The translations under genes were made by a program, and so were the position numbers. DNA of 43,657 nt. It comes from Embleya hyalina. Its GTDB lineage: Bacteria > Actinomycetota > Actinomycetes > Streptomycetales > Streptomycetaceae. Positions 6,994-15,000 of this stretch are shown in pieces (positions within the stretch are counted from its first letter, which is position 1; every line of letters begins with the position of its first letter). Below the pieces are notes generated by a model that saw nothing but the letters and a program-made list of their open reading frames with translations, made no database searches and was not told the origin of the DNA. Location of the stretch: positions 1-43,657 of the forward strand of contig NZ_BIFH01000063.1 of the NCBI RefSeq assembly GCF_003967355.1, read 5' to 3'.

Positions 6994-7332
6994 ATGAAGC
7001 CACTGAGAGAGCAGAGCTACCTCATCCTGCTCGCACTGGCCCCCGAGCCGCTGTACGGCTACGGGATCATCACCGCTGTCCGCGAACTCTCGGACGAGAG
7101 AGTCAAGTTGGGCGCGGGAACGCTGTACGGCGCGCTGGACCGGCTGGCCGGCGACGGCCTGATCGCCCTCGACCGCGAAGAGGTCGTCGGCGGCCGGTTC
7201 CGCCGCTACTACACGCTGACCGGCGAGGGCCGCCAAGCCCTCACCGCCGAAACCGCACGACTGGCACAGCTCGCCCACCGAGCCGCGCGCCGACTCGGTG
7301 GCCCACCCTTCGTATTCAACCCGGCGGGATGA
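6994..7332 (+). CDS. PadR-family transcriptional regulator
   Basis: A 112-residue PadR regulator of the small subfamily: winged helix at residues about 8-80 (SYLILLALAPEPLYGYGI, then LGAGTLYGALDRLAGDGLI and a basic wing GGRFRRYYTLT) and a short C-terminal dimerisation helix (about 85-105). ATG 6994 lies directly after the inverted repeat at 6961-6991. The stop codon is overlapped by the ATGATG start of the next gene, so the two are coupled. PadR proteins repress transporters, detoxification or envelope-stress genes; here the likely targets are its own operon and perhaps the divergent serine hydrolase. Confidence 0.9.
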   Translation: MKPLREQSYLILLALAPEPLYGYGIITAVRELSDERVKLGAGTLYGALDRLAGDGLIALDREEVVGGRFRRYYTLTGEGRQALTAETARLAQLAHRAARRLGGPPFVFNPAG

Positions 7333-7901
7333 TGAACGACACGTACGAGAGACACTGTCGCCTGCTGCTGCGCGCCTACCCGCCCCGCTACCGACTCGCC
7401 CGGGAGGCCGAACTCCTCGGCACCCTGCTCGACGCCGCCCCACCCGGCGCGACCCGGCCGTCGACGGGCGAGGCGTGGGACATCGTGCGCGGCGGGCTGC
7501 TGACCCGGCTGCGCGATCGCCCTCCGCTGCACCACTGGCTCGCCTACCGCCTGTTCGCCAAGCGGGTGCCGGACCGATATCGCACGTGGGTCCGGGACGA
7601 CGCCCTCGGCCGTTTCCACTTCCTCCGCAGAAACCTCTGCGGCCATCTGGAGGGCATCGTCCTCCTCGTGCTCATGATGGTCCTGAGCGGACCCGGCCTC
7701 ACCGCTCTCACCGAGCCCGAACTCCTGCTTCCGCCCCGAACCGGGCAGTGGGTCCTGCTCGCCGTACTCGTACTGGGGACGCTCAACCCCATGTATTCCA
7801 GGCGTTATCGCACGCGCACGCTGCACAAGCACCGGTTCGCCGCGGACGGCACCGACCTGCTGCCGGCGCCGCCACCGCCCGGCGCCCCGAGCGGGTCCTG
7901 A
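7329..7901 (+). CDS. PadR-associated membrane protein (190 aa)
   Basis: A protein of the sort often encoded directly after a small PadR gene in Streptomyces, of unknown function. The N-terminal half is soluble and basic, with the characteristic CRLLLRAYPPRYRLAREAEL and LLGTLLDAAPPGATRPS segments. Two hydrophobic segments follow at about 110-130 (IVLLVLMMVLSGPGLTAL) and 139-158 (WVLLAVLVLGTLNPMY), then a cytoplasmic basic tail with polyproline. The start is ATG 7329 or the in-frame ATG 7332, overlapping the padR stop. Convergent with the SARP gene, with only 22 bases between. Confidence 0.8.
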   Translation: MMNDTYERHCRLLLRAYPPRYRLAREAELLGTLLDAAPPGATRPSTGEAWDIVRGGLLTRLRDRPPLHHWLAYRLFAKRVPDRYRTWVRDDALGRFHFLRRNLCGHLEGIVLLVLMMVLSGPGLTALTEPELLLPPRTGQWVLLAVLVLGTLNPMYSRRYRTRTLHKHRFAADGTDLLPAPPPPGAPSGS

Positions 7902-7923
7902 CTCCGAGGGCGCGCCGTCGGGC

Positions 7924-9888
7924 TCAGCCGAGGGCGTCGGCGAGGTCGCGGAGGTGACCCGCCACGGGGCCGGCGGTCAGCAGGCCGCTCGTGGCGCCGG
8001 CCTCCTCGGCCGCCGCCGGCGTGAGGGCGGTGACGGCACGCGTCATCACCGCCCGATCGCCCACCCCGATCGCCGCCCGCGCGGCCAGGCACCACAGCGC
8101 CTCGAACAGCAGCCCCGGCGGCGGGTCCGGTACGTCCCGCAGGCGCTCCGCGGCCTCGTCCCGGGCGCCTCGGGCCAGCAGCGCCGGCGGTCCGGCCCAC
8201 GGCTCGTGGGGCCCCCAGTCGGTGTCCTCGTCGCCTGGCGCGGGCCGGCCGTGCCGTAGCCGCAGGCACGACAACGCCAGCGGCAGCAGCCCGTGTTCGA
8301 GGCCCGGCATGCCGACCCCGGACAGCCGGCCGGCCGCGTCGCGGTAGGCGGCCTCGGCCTCGTCCGCCTTTGCCGCCGAGCCGGTCGCGGCCAGGCGCAG
8401 GGCGCGGAACCACCGGGTGAAGACCTTGGCCACGGGCAGTTCGTGGCGGTCGGCCAACCGGTCCACCGCCAGCGCGTGTTCCTCGGCCGCGGCGAAGTCC
8501 GCGAGGGCGGCACGGCCCTGCATCCGGATCAGCCGGCCGAGGACCAGGTAGGTGAACAGGCCGTGTCGCTCGGCGAGTTCGGTCAGTTCCGCGCCGATCC
8601 GCTCACGGCGCGGGGACAGGCCCGCCCGCTCGAACGACTGCATGTACACGCCGTTCAGGGCGAACGCCGACAGCGCCGGGTCGTCCAGCCGCCGGGCGAG
8701 TTCCGCCGCCTCGCGGGCGGCCCGTGCGGCGCGCGGCGAGCGGGTCCCCCGGGACTCCACCGCGATCGTGGCCGACAGCCGGGCCCGTGCGGCCTCGTGC
8801 GCGCCCGTCGGCAGCGCCCGCAGCGTACGTTCCGCCGCCGCGACCACGTGCGCCGCGTGCTCCGGGTCGTCGACGCGGGTCCAGATCGCCGGGACGTCGT
8901 ACGCCCCGATCACCCGGGCGGTCAGCTCCGGATCGCCGAGTTCCTCGGCCGCCTCGATGGTCGCCGCGCGGTGCCGGCGGGCCGCCGCCAGGCCGCCTCC
9001 GCCACCCACGGCGAGGTCGCGTGCCAGGCCCACCGACGACGCCAACCGGGCCCGGGAGCCCGGGGCGAGCGTGCGGTCGTACTCGGCCGCGACCTCCGCC
9101 CACACCCGCCCGGCCGGATCCGTCGCGCCGAGCCGGTCGTCCTGGGCGAGGATGTCCGCCTCCAGCCGCCGCAACGCCGGCCCGGGATCCACCCCGAGCC
9201 GCTCGACCAACAACCGTCGGGCCCGGCGCAACACCGCGAGCGCGTCGCCCTGGCGCCCGTCCCGATAGAGCCCGAGCGCCAGGAGTCGCCAGCCCTCCTC
9301 GCGCCACGGATGCTCGGCCACGTGCCCGTCCAGATCCGCCACCGCCCGCGCGGCCTGCCCCACGGCCAGCCGGGCCGCCCCCCGGCGCTCCACGGCATGC
9401 AGCCGCAGCTCACCGAGCCGGGCCCGCTCGGCCCCGGCCCACCGCTCGCCGGCGAAATCGGCGTACGCCGGCCCGCGCCAGCAGTCCAGCGCCGCCGTCA
9501 GCCGGAGCAGCGCCTCGCCCGGGGGCAGCGCGTCGGCGGCGCCGAGCATGCGTTCGAAACGCCCGGCGTCGACCGCGTCCCGATCCGCGCGCAACACATA
9601 GCCCGGCCCCGCCGTGACCAGCAGCCGGCCCGGAGCACGCGGCGGCCGATCCGGTTCGACGGCCCGCCGCAGCGCGGACACGAACGTGCGGACCGCACCG
9701 ACCGCGTCCTCGGGCGGATCCGCCCACAGGTCCTCGACCAGCCGGGCGACCGGCACCACCCGGCCCCGGTCGACGAGCAGCCGCGCCAACACCGCGCGGT
9801 GTCGGGGCCCCTTCAGGGCGACGAGATCGCCCGCGGCGTCCCAGGCGACCACGGGACCGAGCACCCCGAACGTGATGCCCGCCGCCAT
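7924..9888 (-). CDS. SARP/AfsR-type transcriptional activator with TPR-like C-terminus
   Basis: A 654-residue regulator. Residues about 5-95 form the OmpR-like winged helix of SARPs (FGVLGPVVAWDAAG, LKGPRHRAVLARLL, VSALRRAVEP, GPGYVLRAD). Residues about 100-245 are the bacterial transcriptional activation domain (DAGRFERML ... LLVERLGVDPGPALRRLEA). The rest is Ala/Leu/Arg-rich helical repeats, TPR-like, without the NB-ARC P-loop ATPase of AfsR, so this is a medium-length SARP. SARPs activate antibiotic or morphological genes by binding direct repeats near the -35 region. ATG 9888 has AAAGGG six bases upstream; an in-frame start at 9942 lacks a site. The divergent region carries three families of short direct repeats. 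No biosynthetic cluster is visible here. Confidence 0.85.
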   Translation of the reverse strand: MAAGITFGVLGPVVAWDAAGDLVALKGPRHRAVLARLLVDRGRVVPVARLVEDLWADPPEDAVGAVRTFVSALRRAVEPDRPPRAPGRLLVTAGPGYVLRADRDAVDAGRFERMLGAADALPPGEALLRLTAALDCWRGPAYADFAGERWAGAERARLGELRLHAVERRGAARLAVGQAARAVADLDGHVAEHPWREEGWRLLALGLYRDGRQGDALAVLRRARRLLVERLGVDPGPALRRLEADILAQDDRLGATDPAGRVWAEVAAEYDRTLAPGSRARLASSVGLARDLAVGGGGGLAAARRHRAATIEAAEELGDPELTARVIGAYDVPAIWTRVDDPEHAAHVVAAAERTLRALPTGAHEAARARLSATIAVESRGTRSPRAARAAREAAELARRLDDPALSAFALNGVYMQSFERAGLSPRRERIGAELTELAERHGLFTYLVLGRLIRMQGRAALADFAAAEEHALAVDRLADRHELPVAKVFTRWFRALRLAATGSAAKADEAEAAYRDAAGRLSGVGMPGLEHGLLPLALSCLRLRHGRPAPGDEDTDWGPHEPWAGPPALLARGARDEAAERLRDVPDPPPGLLFEALWCLAARAAIGVGDRAVMTRAVTALTPAAAEEAGATSGLLTAGPVAGHLRDLADALG

Positions 9889-9910
9889 GACCAGCCCTTT
9901 CGTCCCTGCC

Positions 9911-9940
9911 GGAGTCCCGCTCCGAGTCCTGCTCCGAGTC
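9911..9940. repeat. Three direct GAGTC repeats, 12-bp period
   Basis: GGAGTC, CGAGTC and CGAGTC start at 9911, 9923 and 9935, each followed by C/A and a CGCT or TGCT core. They lie in the SARP leader between the SARP start and the SARP/hydrolase divergence point. Regular short direct repeats are typical of activator binding sites; could be a SARP self-site. Confidence 0.5.
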
Positions 9941-9952
9941 ACGCTAGCGCGC

Positions 9953-9972
9953 GCTCATCCGATGCTCATCCG
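9953..9972 (+). promoter_or_regulatory. Two 11-bp-spaced direct repeats GCTCATCCG (PhoP/AfsR/SARP-like box)
   Basis: GCTCATCCG occurs at 9953-9961 and again at 9964-9972, exactly 11 bp apart, in the divergent region between the SARP and hydrolase genes. Known facts: PhoP direct-repeat units and SARP heptamers in Streptomyces have an 11-bp period, and the PhoP unit resembles GTTCACC. Assignment to a given regulator is inference. Confidence 0.5.
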
Positions 9973-10003
9973 CTGCGGCGAGGGTTGGCGGTACCCGTTC
10001 GAC

Positions 10004-10055
10004 GAGGACTCGACGAAGCCGAGGAGGACCGGACGAAGCCGAGGACTCGACGAAG
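10004..10055 (+). repeat. Three imperfect tandem repeats (17-20 bp) in the hydrolase leader
   Basis: GAGGACTCGACGAAGCC at 10004-10020, a 20-bp variant at 10021-10040 and a third partial copy at 10041-10055 lie end to end just before the alpha/beta hydrolase ribosome binding site. They are purine-rich. Function unknown. Confidence 0.7.
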
Positions 10056-10080
10056 AAGATACGAGGAACAGAGGCCACCC

Positions 10081-10959
10081 ATGACACCCGCCACCACCAC
10101 CGAACGCCACCACCGGATCACCGTCGCGGACGGGGTCGCCCTGCACGCCGCCGTCACCGGCTCGGGCCCCGCGATCGTGCTCCTGCACGGCTTCCCGCAG
10201 ACCCACCTGATGTGGCGGCACGTCGCCGCGGACCTGGCCGACGACCACACGGTGATCCGCCCCGACCTGCGCGGCTACGGCGCCAGCGACAAGCCCGTCG
10301 ACACCGACGGCACGACCTACGCCAAACGCGCGATGGCCGCCGACGTGGTCGCGCTCGCCGCGGCCCTCGGGCACGACCGGTTCGCGCTGGCCGGGCACGA
10401 TCGCGGCGCGCTGGTGGCGTTCCGCGCCGGTCTCGACCACCCGGACCGGATCACCCACCTCGCCGCCCTCGACGTACTGCCCACCCTCGACATGTGGGAC
10501 GTCATGCACGGGGTGACCGCGGCCGTGGGCTTCCACCTGTATCTGATGGCCCAGCCGCCGGGCCTGCCGGAGCGGATGATCGCGGCCGACCCGGACGCCT
10601 TCTTCGGCCACTTCCTGGACACCTGGACCGTCGACCCGGGGGCGATCCCCGCCGACGTCCGCGCCGCGTACCTGAGGGCCTGCCGCGAGGCGGTGCCGTC
10701 CATCGTCGCCGACTACCGGGCCTCGGCCGGGATCGACGTCGAGCACGACCGGGCGGACCTGGCGGCCGGCAACCGGCTGACGATGCCGGTCGCCGTGCTC
10801 CAGCAGGACTGGGGCGCGGCCCTCGGCTTCGACGCCGCCGCACTGTGGTCGGCCTGGGCGCCGGACCTGGCCCACACGACGGTCTCCGCCGGCCACTTCA
10901 TGGCGGAGGAGGCGCCCACCGAGGTCGCCGACGCGTTGCGGGCCCTGCTGCGGCGCTGA
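10081..10959 (+). CDS. Alpha/beta hydrolase, haloalkanoate dehalogenase/epoxide hydrolase-like
   Basis: A 292-residue alpha/beta-fold hydrolase. VLLHGFPQTHLMW gives the oxyanion-hole HGFP motif, the nucleophile is D107 in GHDRG, and the C-terminal His lies in AGHFMAEEAP. The cap segment MAQPPGLPERMIAADPDAF is close to fluoroacetate dehalogenases. Aligning on the nucleophile, H152 matches their fluoride-pocket His, but the usual second Arg (four after Asp) is L111 and the pocket Trp is L153. I therefore infer a related hydrolase on another substrate, perhaps an epoxide or ester, rather than defluorination. ATG 10081 follows a purine-rich leader with AGGAA and GAGG. It is divergent from the SARP gene and may be its target. 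Confidence 0.85.
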   Translation: MTPATTTERHHRITVADGVALHAAVTGSGPAIVLLHGFPQTHLMWRHVAADLADDHTVIRPDLRGYGASDKPVDTDGTTYAKRAMAADVVALAAALGHDRFALAGHDRGALVAFRAGLDHPDRITHLAALDVLPTLDMWDVMHGVTAAVGFHLYLMAQPPGLPERMIAADPDAFFGHFLDTWTVDPGAIPADVRAAYLRACREAVPSIVADYRASAGIDVEHDRADLAAGNRLTMPVAVLQQDWGAALGFDAAALWSAWAPDLAHTTVSAGHFMAEEAPTEVADALRALLRR

Positions 10960-11030
10960 GGGCGTGCGGGGCGGCCGCCGCCGGCGGGGTGTGGGACAGG
11001 GCCGGGCCGGCGGGGTGGCCTTCGGCCCGC

Positions 11031-11080
11031 ACGAGAGCCCGCGAGAGCCCGCAGGCGTCCGCAGGCGCCCGCGAGAGCCC
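11031..11080. repeat. Five 10-bp tandem repeats
   Basis: Units ACGAGAGCCC, GCGAGAGCCC, GCAGGCGTCC, GCAGGCGCCC and GCGAGAGCCC follow without gaps, and a further degenerate unit follows to 11090. They lie in the 143-bp space between the convergent hydrolase and NTF2-like genes. No clear hairpin. Confidence 0.7.
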
Positions 11081-11102
11081 GCGGAGGACCACCCCGACGC
11101 GC

Positions 11103-11495
11103 TCACGGCTCCAGCAGTGTCACCTCCTCGGCGTGCCGGCGCTGTTGTGCCTCGTCCCAGTCGCCGGTGCAGTAGACCGAGAGCCGGGCGATCGTGTCGG
11201 CCTCGATGTCGGCGCGGATCAACTCCCGGCAGTACCAGTGCCGTCCGTCCTGCTCCCAGCGCTCCTCGACCTCGATCACGAATCCCTTCGGGGTCGGATC
11301 GACCCGGTGGCGCGCGACGGTGCCCGGGGCCGGGTGTCCGCCCTTGCGCAGCACGATCAGGTCCTCGACGCCCCGGGCCTGGAGCCGCCACTGCGGCAGG
11401 GTCAGGTCGCAGAAGGCGTCCGGGGCGAACAGGCCCTCCGGCGGGGTGCCGGTCTCCAGGAAGGTGATCAGGCGGGCCACGAGTACGTCGTTCAT
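11103..11495 (-). CDS. NTF2/SnoaL-like small protein (130 aa)
   Basis: A 130-residue protein of probable NTF2-like cone fold: N-terminal helix with LARLITFLETGTPPEG-like sequence, FAPDAFCDLTLPQWRLQ, then beta strands (GFVIEVEERWEQDGRHWYCRE) and a C-terminal strand with SVYCTGDWDEAQ. Such proteins may be isomerases, hydrolases or binding subunits; function here is not known. ATG 11495 overlaps the stop of the upstream cupin gene (ATGA), so the two are translationally coupled and probably work together. Confidence 0.75.
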   Translation of the reverse strand: MNDVLVARLITFLETGTPPEGLFAPDAFCDLTLPQWRLQARGVEDLIVLRKGGHPAPGTVARHRVDPTPKGFVIEVEERWEQDGRHWYCRELIRADIEADTIARLSVYCTGDWDEAQQRRHAEEVTLLEP

Positions 11496-11896
11496 CGCTC
11501 GGCCCCCGCCTTCTCGCCCTGCGCCGTCTTCGTCGCGGCCAGGTTGCGGCCGACGATCGCCATGGTCCGGGCCAGGGCCTCGGTGGGGCTGAACTCCACC
11601 AGCTCGGTGCCGGCGAAGATCAGCGGCAGGTGGCCGGGAGCGCCGTAGTAGGCGTCGCCGGCCCGGTAGACCTCGTCGTGGTCCGGGTAGCGGAAGACCA
11701 CCTTTCCGGTGAGCACCACACCCCAGTGCGGGCTCTGGCAACGGTCGTCGGGCAGTCCGGCGAACAACGCCGCCGGGTCGACGTCGGCCTTGTGGGTCTC
11801 GAACCCGACGGTGTAGCCGTCGAGTTCGGCATAGCGGCCTTCGATCACCGGCTCGTCCAGGGTGAACGCGGCCTGTGCTTTCGAGATGCCGGGCAC
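11492..11896 (-). CDS. Small cupin-domain protein
   Basis: A 134-residue single-domain cupin-like protein. The core reads SPHWGVVLTGKVVFRYPDHD, EVYRAGDAYYGAPGHLP and LVEFSPT, the usual spacing of the two cupin motifs. The classical HxH metal ligands are incomplete (one His in SPHWG, one in APGHLP), so metal binding is uncertain. GTG 11896 is preferred because GGAGG precedes it by five bases; longer in-frame starts lack a site. It is the first gene of a two-gene operon with the NTF2-like gene, and has the GTGCGATCG operator candidate about 60 bases upstream. Confidence 0.75.
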   Translation of the reverse strand: MPGISKAQAAFTLDEPVIEGRYAELDGYTVGFETHKADVDPAALFAGLPDDRCQSPHWGVVLTGKVVFRYPDHDEVYRAGDAYYGAPGHLPLIFAGTELVEFSPTEALARTMAIVGRNLAATKTAQGEKAGAER

Positions 11897-11954
11897 GATG
11901 TCCTCCTCGATCGGTTCCGATCCCCTCGTCCGGGGACCCCCGTATGAGGAAGGC

Positions 11955-11984
11955 GTGCGATCGCACGGCACGATGTGCGATCGG
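11955..11984. promoter_or_regulatory. Operator candidate: GTGCGATCGCAC palindrome plus half-site
   Basis: GTGCGATCGCAC at 11955-11966 is a perfect 12-bp palindrome. The half-site GTGCGATCG recurs at 11975-11983, 20 bp (two helical turns) away, and a third related GCACGATCGG lies near 12000. The cluster is about 60 bp upstream of the cupin start, where the operon promoter should be. The cognate regulator is unknown. Confidence 0.55.
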
Positions 11985-12023
11985 GCCTTACGGCCGGGCG
12001 CACGATCGGGTGTTGCGCGCCGC

Positions 12024-15000
12024 TCACAGCCGCCAGGTGACGGGCTGTTCCGGGTTGTACACGCACAGCGTGCCGGTGTGGATCGTGTTGGCCAGGTGTC
12101 GGCCGAGGGGTGGGTGGGCCCGGGTGATGCGGTCGATGGCGGCGTGGATGCGGGCGGTGACCGCGGTTCGGGCTCGTTCGGCGGGCGAGCCGGAGCGGCG
12201 GACTCGGCCGCCGAGGCCGTACGCGGCGGACAACTGCCCCACCAGCGCGTCGTGTTCGACGGCGATCCGGGCCGAACGCTCCGCGTCGCCGGCCGCGTCC
12301 GCGTCGGCGGCCTCGCCCTCCAACTCCCGAAGTCGCCGTCGATAAGCGGTGCGCGCGGCGGCGTCGATCACCTCGCCGGTGTCGCCCGGGCGGTGCGGCG
12401 CGTCGTCGGTCCGCGGTGCGGCTTTGGCGCCGGGACCCACGGTGGTGGCCAGGTCGAGCGCGGGCACCGGCGTGCCCGGTCGGGCCAGCAGTACGGCGAG
12501 GTCTCGCATGCCCTTGCTGTCGGGCAGCGTCACCTCACGATCGGCGTAGCCCAGCCGCCACAGGCGGTCCGAGCGGCGGAACACGTTCGGCCCGTTCGCG
12601 GTGGCCGGCGCGGCACCGGCCTCCCGGGCGATCCGGGCGGCCAGTCGGGCCGCGCCGATGCCCCGGGCGGCGGCCAGGGCGGCGGCGAAGTGGCGTTCGG
12701 CGGCGGTGTGGTCGCCGAGCGCGGTGGCCAGCAGACCGAGGTGTCGGTGCACCGGGCCGCGCACCGCGGCGCCGATGCCCTCGACCACGAACAGGTCCCG
12801 GTACGGCGACAGCCAGTCGTACAACCGCCGGGCCAACGGGGTCGGACCGATGAGCGCGATCGTCTCGGCGGCCTGGGCGAGCATCGGCAACCACTCGCTG
12901 TCCCGGGGCGCGTCCGCGAGCAGCGGGCCGGCCGCCGCCAGCCGGCGTTCGGCCTGTTCGGTGTCGCCCAGCTGCGCGGCGACCAGCGCGAGGGCCACCT
13001 TGGCCCACGCGTCCGGGATCTCGTCGAGGCGGGGTTGCCCGGTGATCAGCTCCGCGATGGCCGTACGGTCCGCCGACTCGGCCAGCAGGCACCAGCGTTG
13101 GGTGGCCGCGAGCAGCGCGGCGTTGCCGCTGCCGGCCCGGCGGCCCAGTTCCTCCACCCGATCGACACAGCGGGCGCAGTCCGCGAACCGGCCCTCCAGG
13201 AGCGCCCGCATGCCGCGCCACAGCGGGACGTACCAGGCGTAGAGCGGATGTCGCAGCGCACGCTCGGCGGCGCCGAAGGCCGGCATCTCGGCATCGGCCT
13301 CGGCGACCCTGCCGAGTTCGAGCAGGGCCACCATCCGCAGCCGGCGGCCCAGGAGTTCGAGCGCCGGGTCGGGCAACCGGCGGGCCGTGTCGATGATTTC
13401 GGCGGACCGGGCCAGCCGCTCGGCGCAGTACGCCGGGCCGGCGAGCGCGTCGCACTCGGCGGCGAGCGCGTAGCCCAGGCCGGCCGCGTCACCGCAGCCG
13501 CGCGCGAGGCGCACGGCCTCCTGGGCGAGGGCCAGGCGGATGGGCTCGGGCTCGATGAGGGTGACCGCCACGGAAAGGCGTGCGGTGACGGCGGCGAGGA
13601 GGGCGGGGGATGCGGTGGGCTTGGTGGCGAGTGCGGTTCTCGCTTCGGTGAGCAGGTCGATCTGGGGGCGGTCCAGCAGGTCGATCTCGATGCCGGCCGG
13701 GCCGTTGCCCAGACCGAGGGCGGCCCGGGCGAGCAGGTCGGCGCGTTCGTCGTGGCGGGCCAGGTCGGCGGCACGCAGGAAGTCGGTCCGTGCCGCCGCG
13801 CGCTCGCCCATGCCCAGGTGGGCCGTGCCCAGGTCGATCAGCACCTCGGCGAGTGGGGTGTCCGGCGTGCCGATCGTGGCCAGGGCCGCGGCGCACCGTT
13901 CGTACCACTGGGCGGCGTCCTCGTACGCGAAGACGTCCGCCGCCTCGTCACCGGCCCGGCGGGCGAACCCGGCCGCCGCCTCGGCGTGTGCCGGGCCGGC
14001 GCGCAGCAGGTGGTGGGCGACCTGGGCGGGTGCGACGTCGCGGCCTCGGGCGGCGAACTCGGCCAGGACGGCCCCCGCCCGCTCGTGCCACGCCACCCGC
14101 TCGGTGGGGGACAACGCCTCGTACGTCGCCTCCCGCATCAGCTCGTGCCGGAACGCGCCCGAGCCCGCCTCGACCAGGGCGAGCAGCCCGGCCGCCGTCG
14201 CCTCGGTGAGGACCGTACGCACCTCGCCCAACGGCACCCGCGTGACCTCGGCGAGCACGTCGAGCCGGAAGTCCGTGCCGAGCGCCGCCGCCGCGCCCAG
14301 CACCCGGGCGCACTCCGGCGGCAGCTCGGCCGACCGGACACCGACCGCGTCCCGGACCGAGGCCGGTACCGGGCCGGTGGCGCGGTGGCGCAGCAGCTCG
14401 GTGACGAAGAAGGCGTCCCCGCCGGAGCGGGTGTGCAGCGTCCGGACCGCCGTCGGGTCGGGCGGCCCGCCGCCGGCGGCCTCGACCAGCGCGCCCACGT
14501 CCGGCTCGGTGAGCGGCCCCAGCGGCAGGCGGCGTGCGGTGCGCAGGAGCGCCGAGCGGGCCGCCGAGCGGCCGTGCCAGGAGGCCTCGTCCTCCCGGAG
14601 GGTCACCAGCAGGAGCGCCGTCGTCGTGCGCAGGCTCGGCGCGAGGTCCGGGAGCAGGCGGACCGAGGAGGCGTCGGCTTCCTGGACGTCGTCGAGGATC
14701 ATCAGGAGCGGGGTGCCCGCGGCGGCCGTACGGATCAGTTCGGTGATGTCGCCGGCCAGCCGGAAGCGGGCCGCCTCGGGTGCGCTCCCGTGCGTTTCGC
14801 CGACCGCGCGGCCGGACACCAGCGCGCGCAGCGCCGGCAGCGTCTCGGCCAGGCGGGCGCACGCGACGTCGCCGGTGACCAGCTCCCGTGCCGCCGCCGA
14901 CCAGGGGCGCAACGGCGCGGAGGCCGTCCCGGGCGGACAGCTCACCCACAGGACCCGGAATCCCCGCGCCCGCCGCGCGACCTCCTCGGCGGTCCTGGTC

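Noticed and set aside
7924-10959. Secondary-metabolite gene cluster controlled by the SARP
   Set aside because: No PKS, NRPS, terpene or tailoring genes lie nearby; only one divergent hydrolase.
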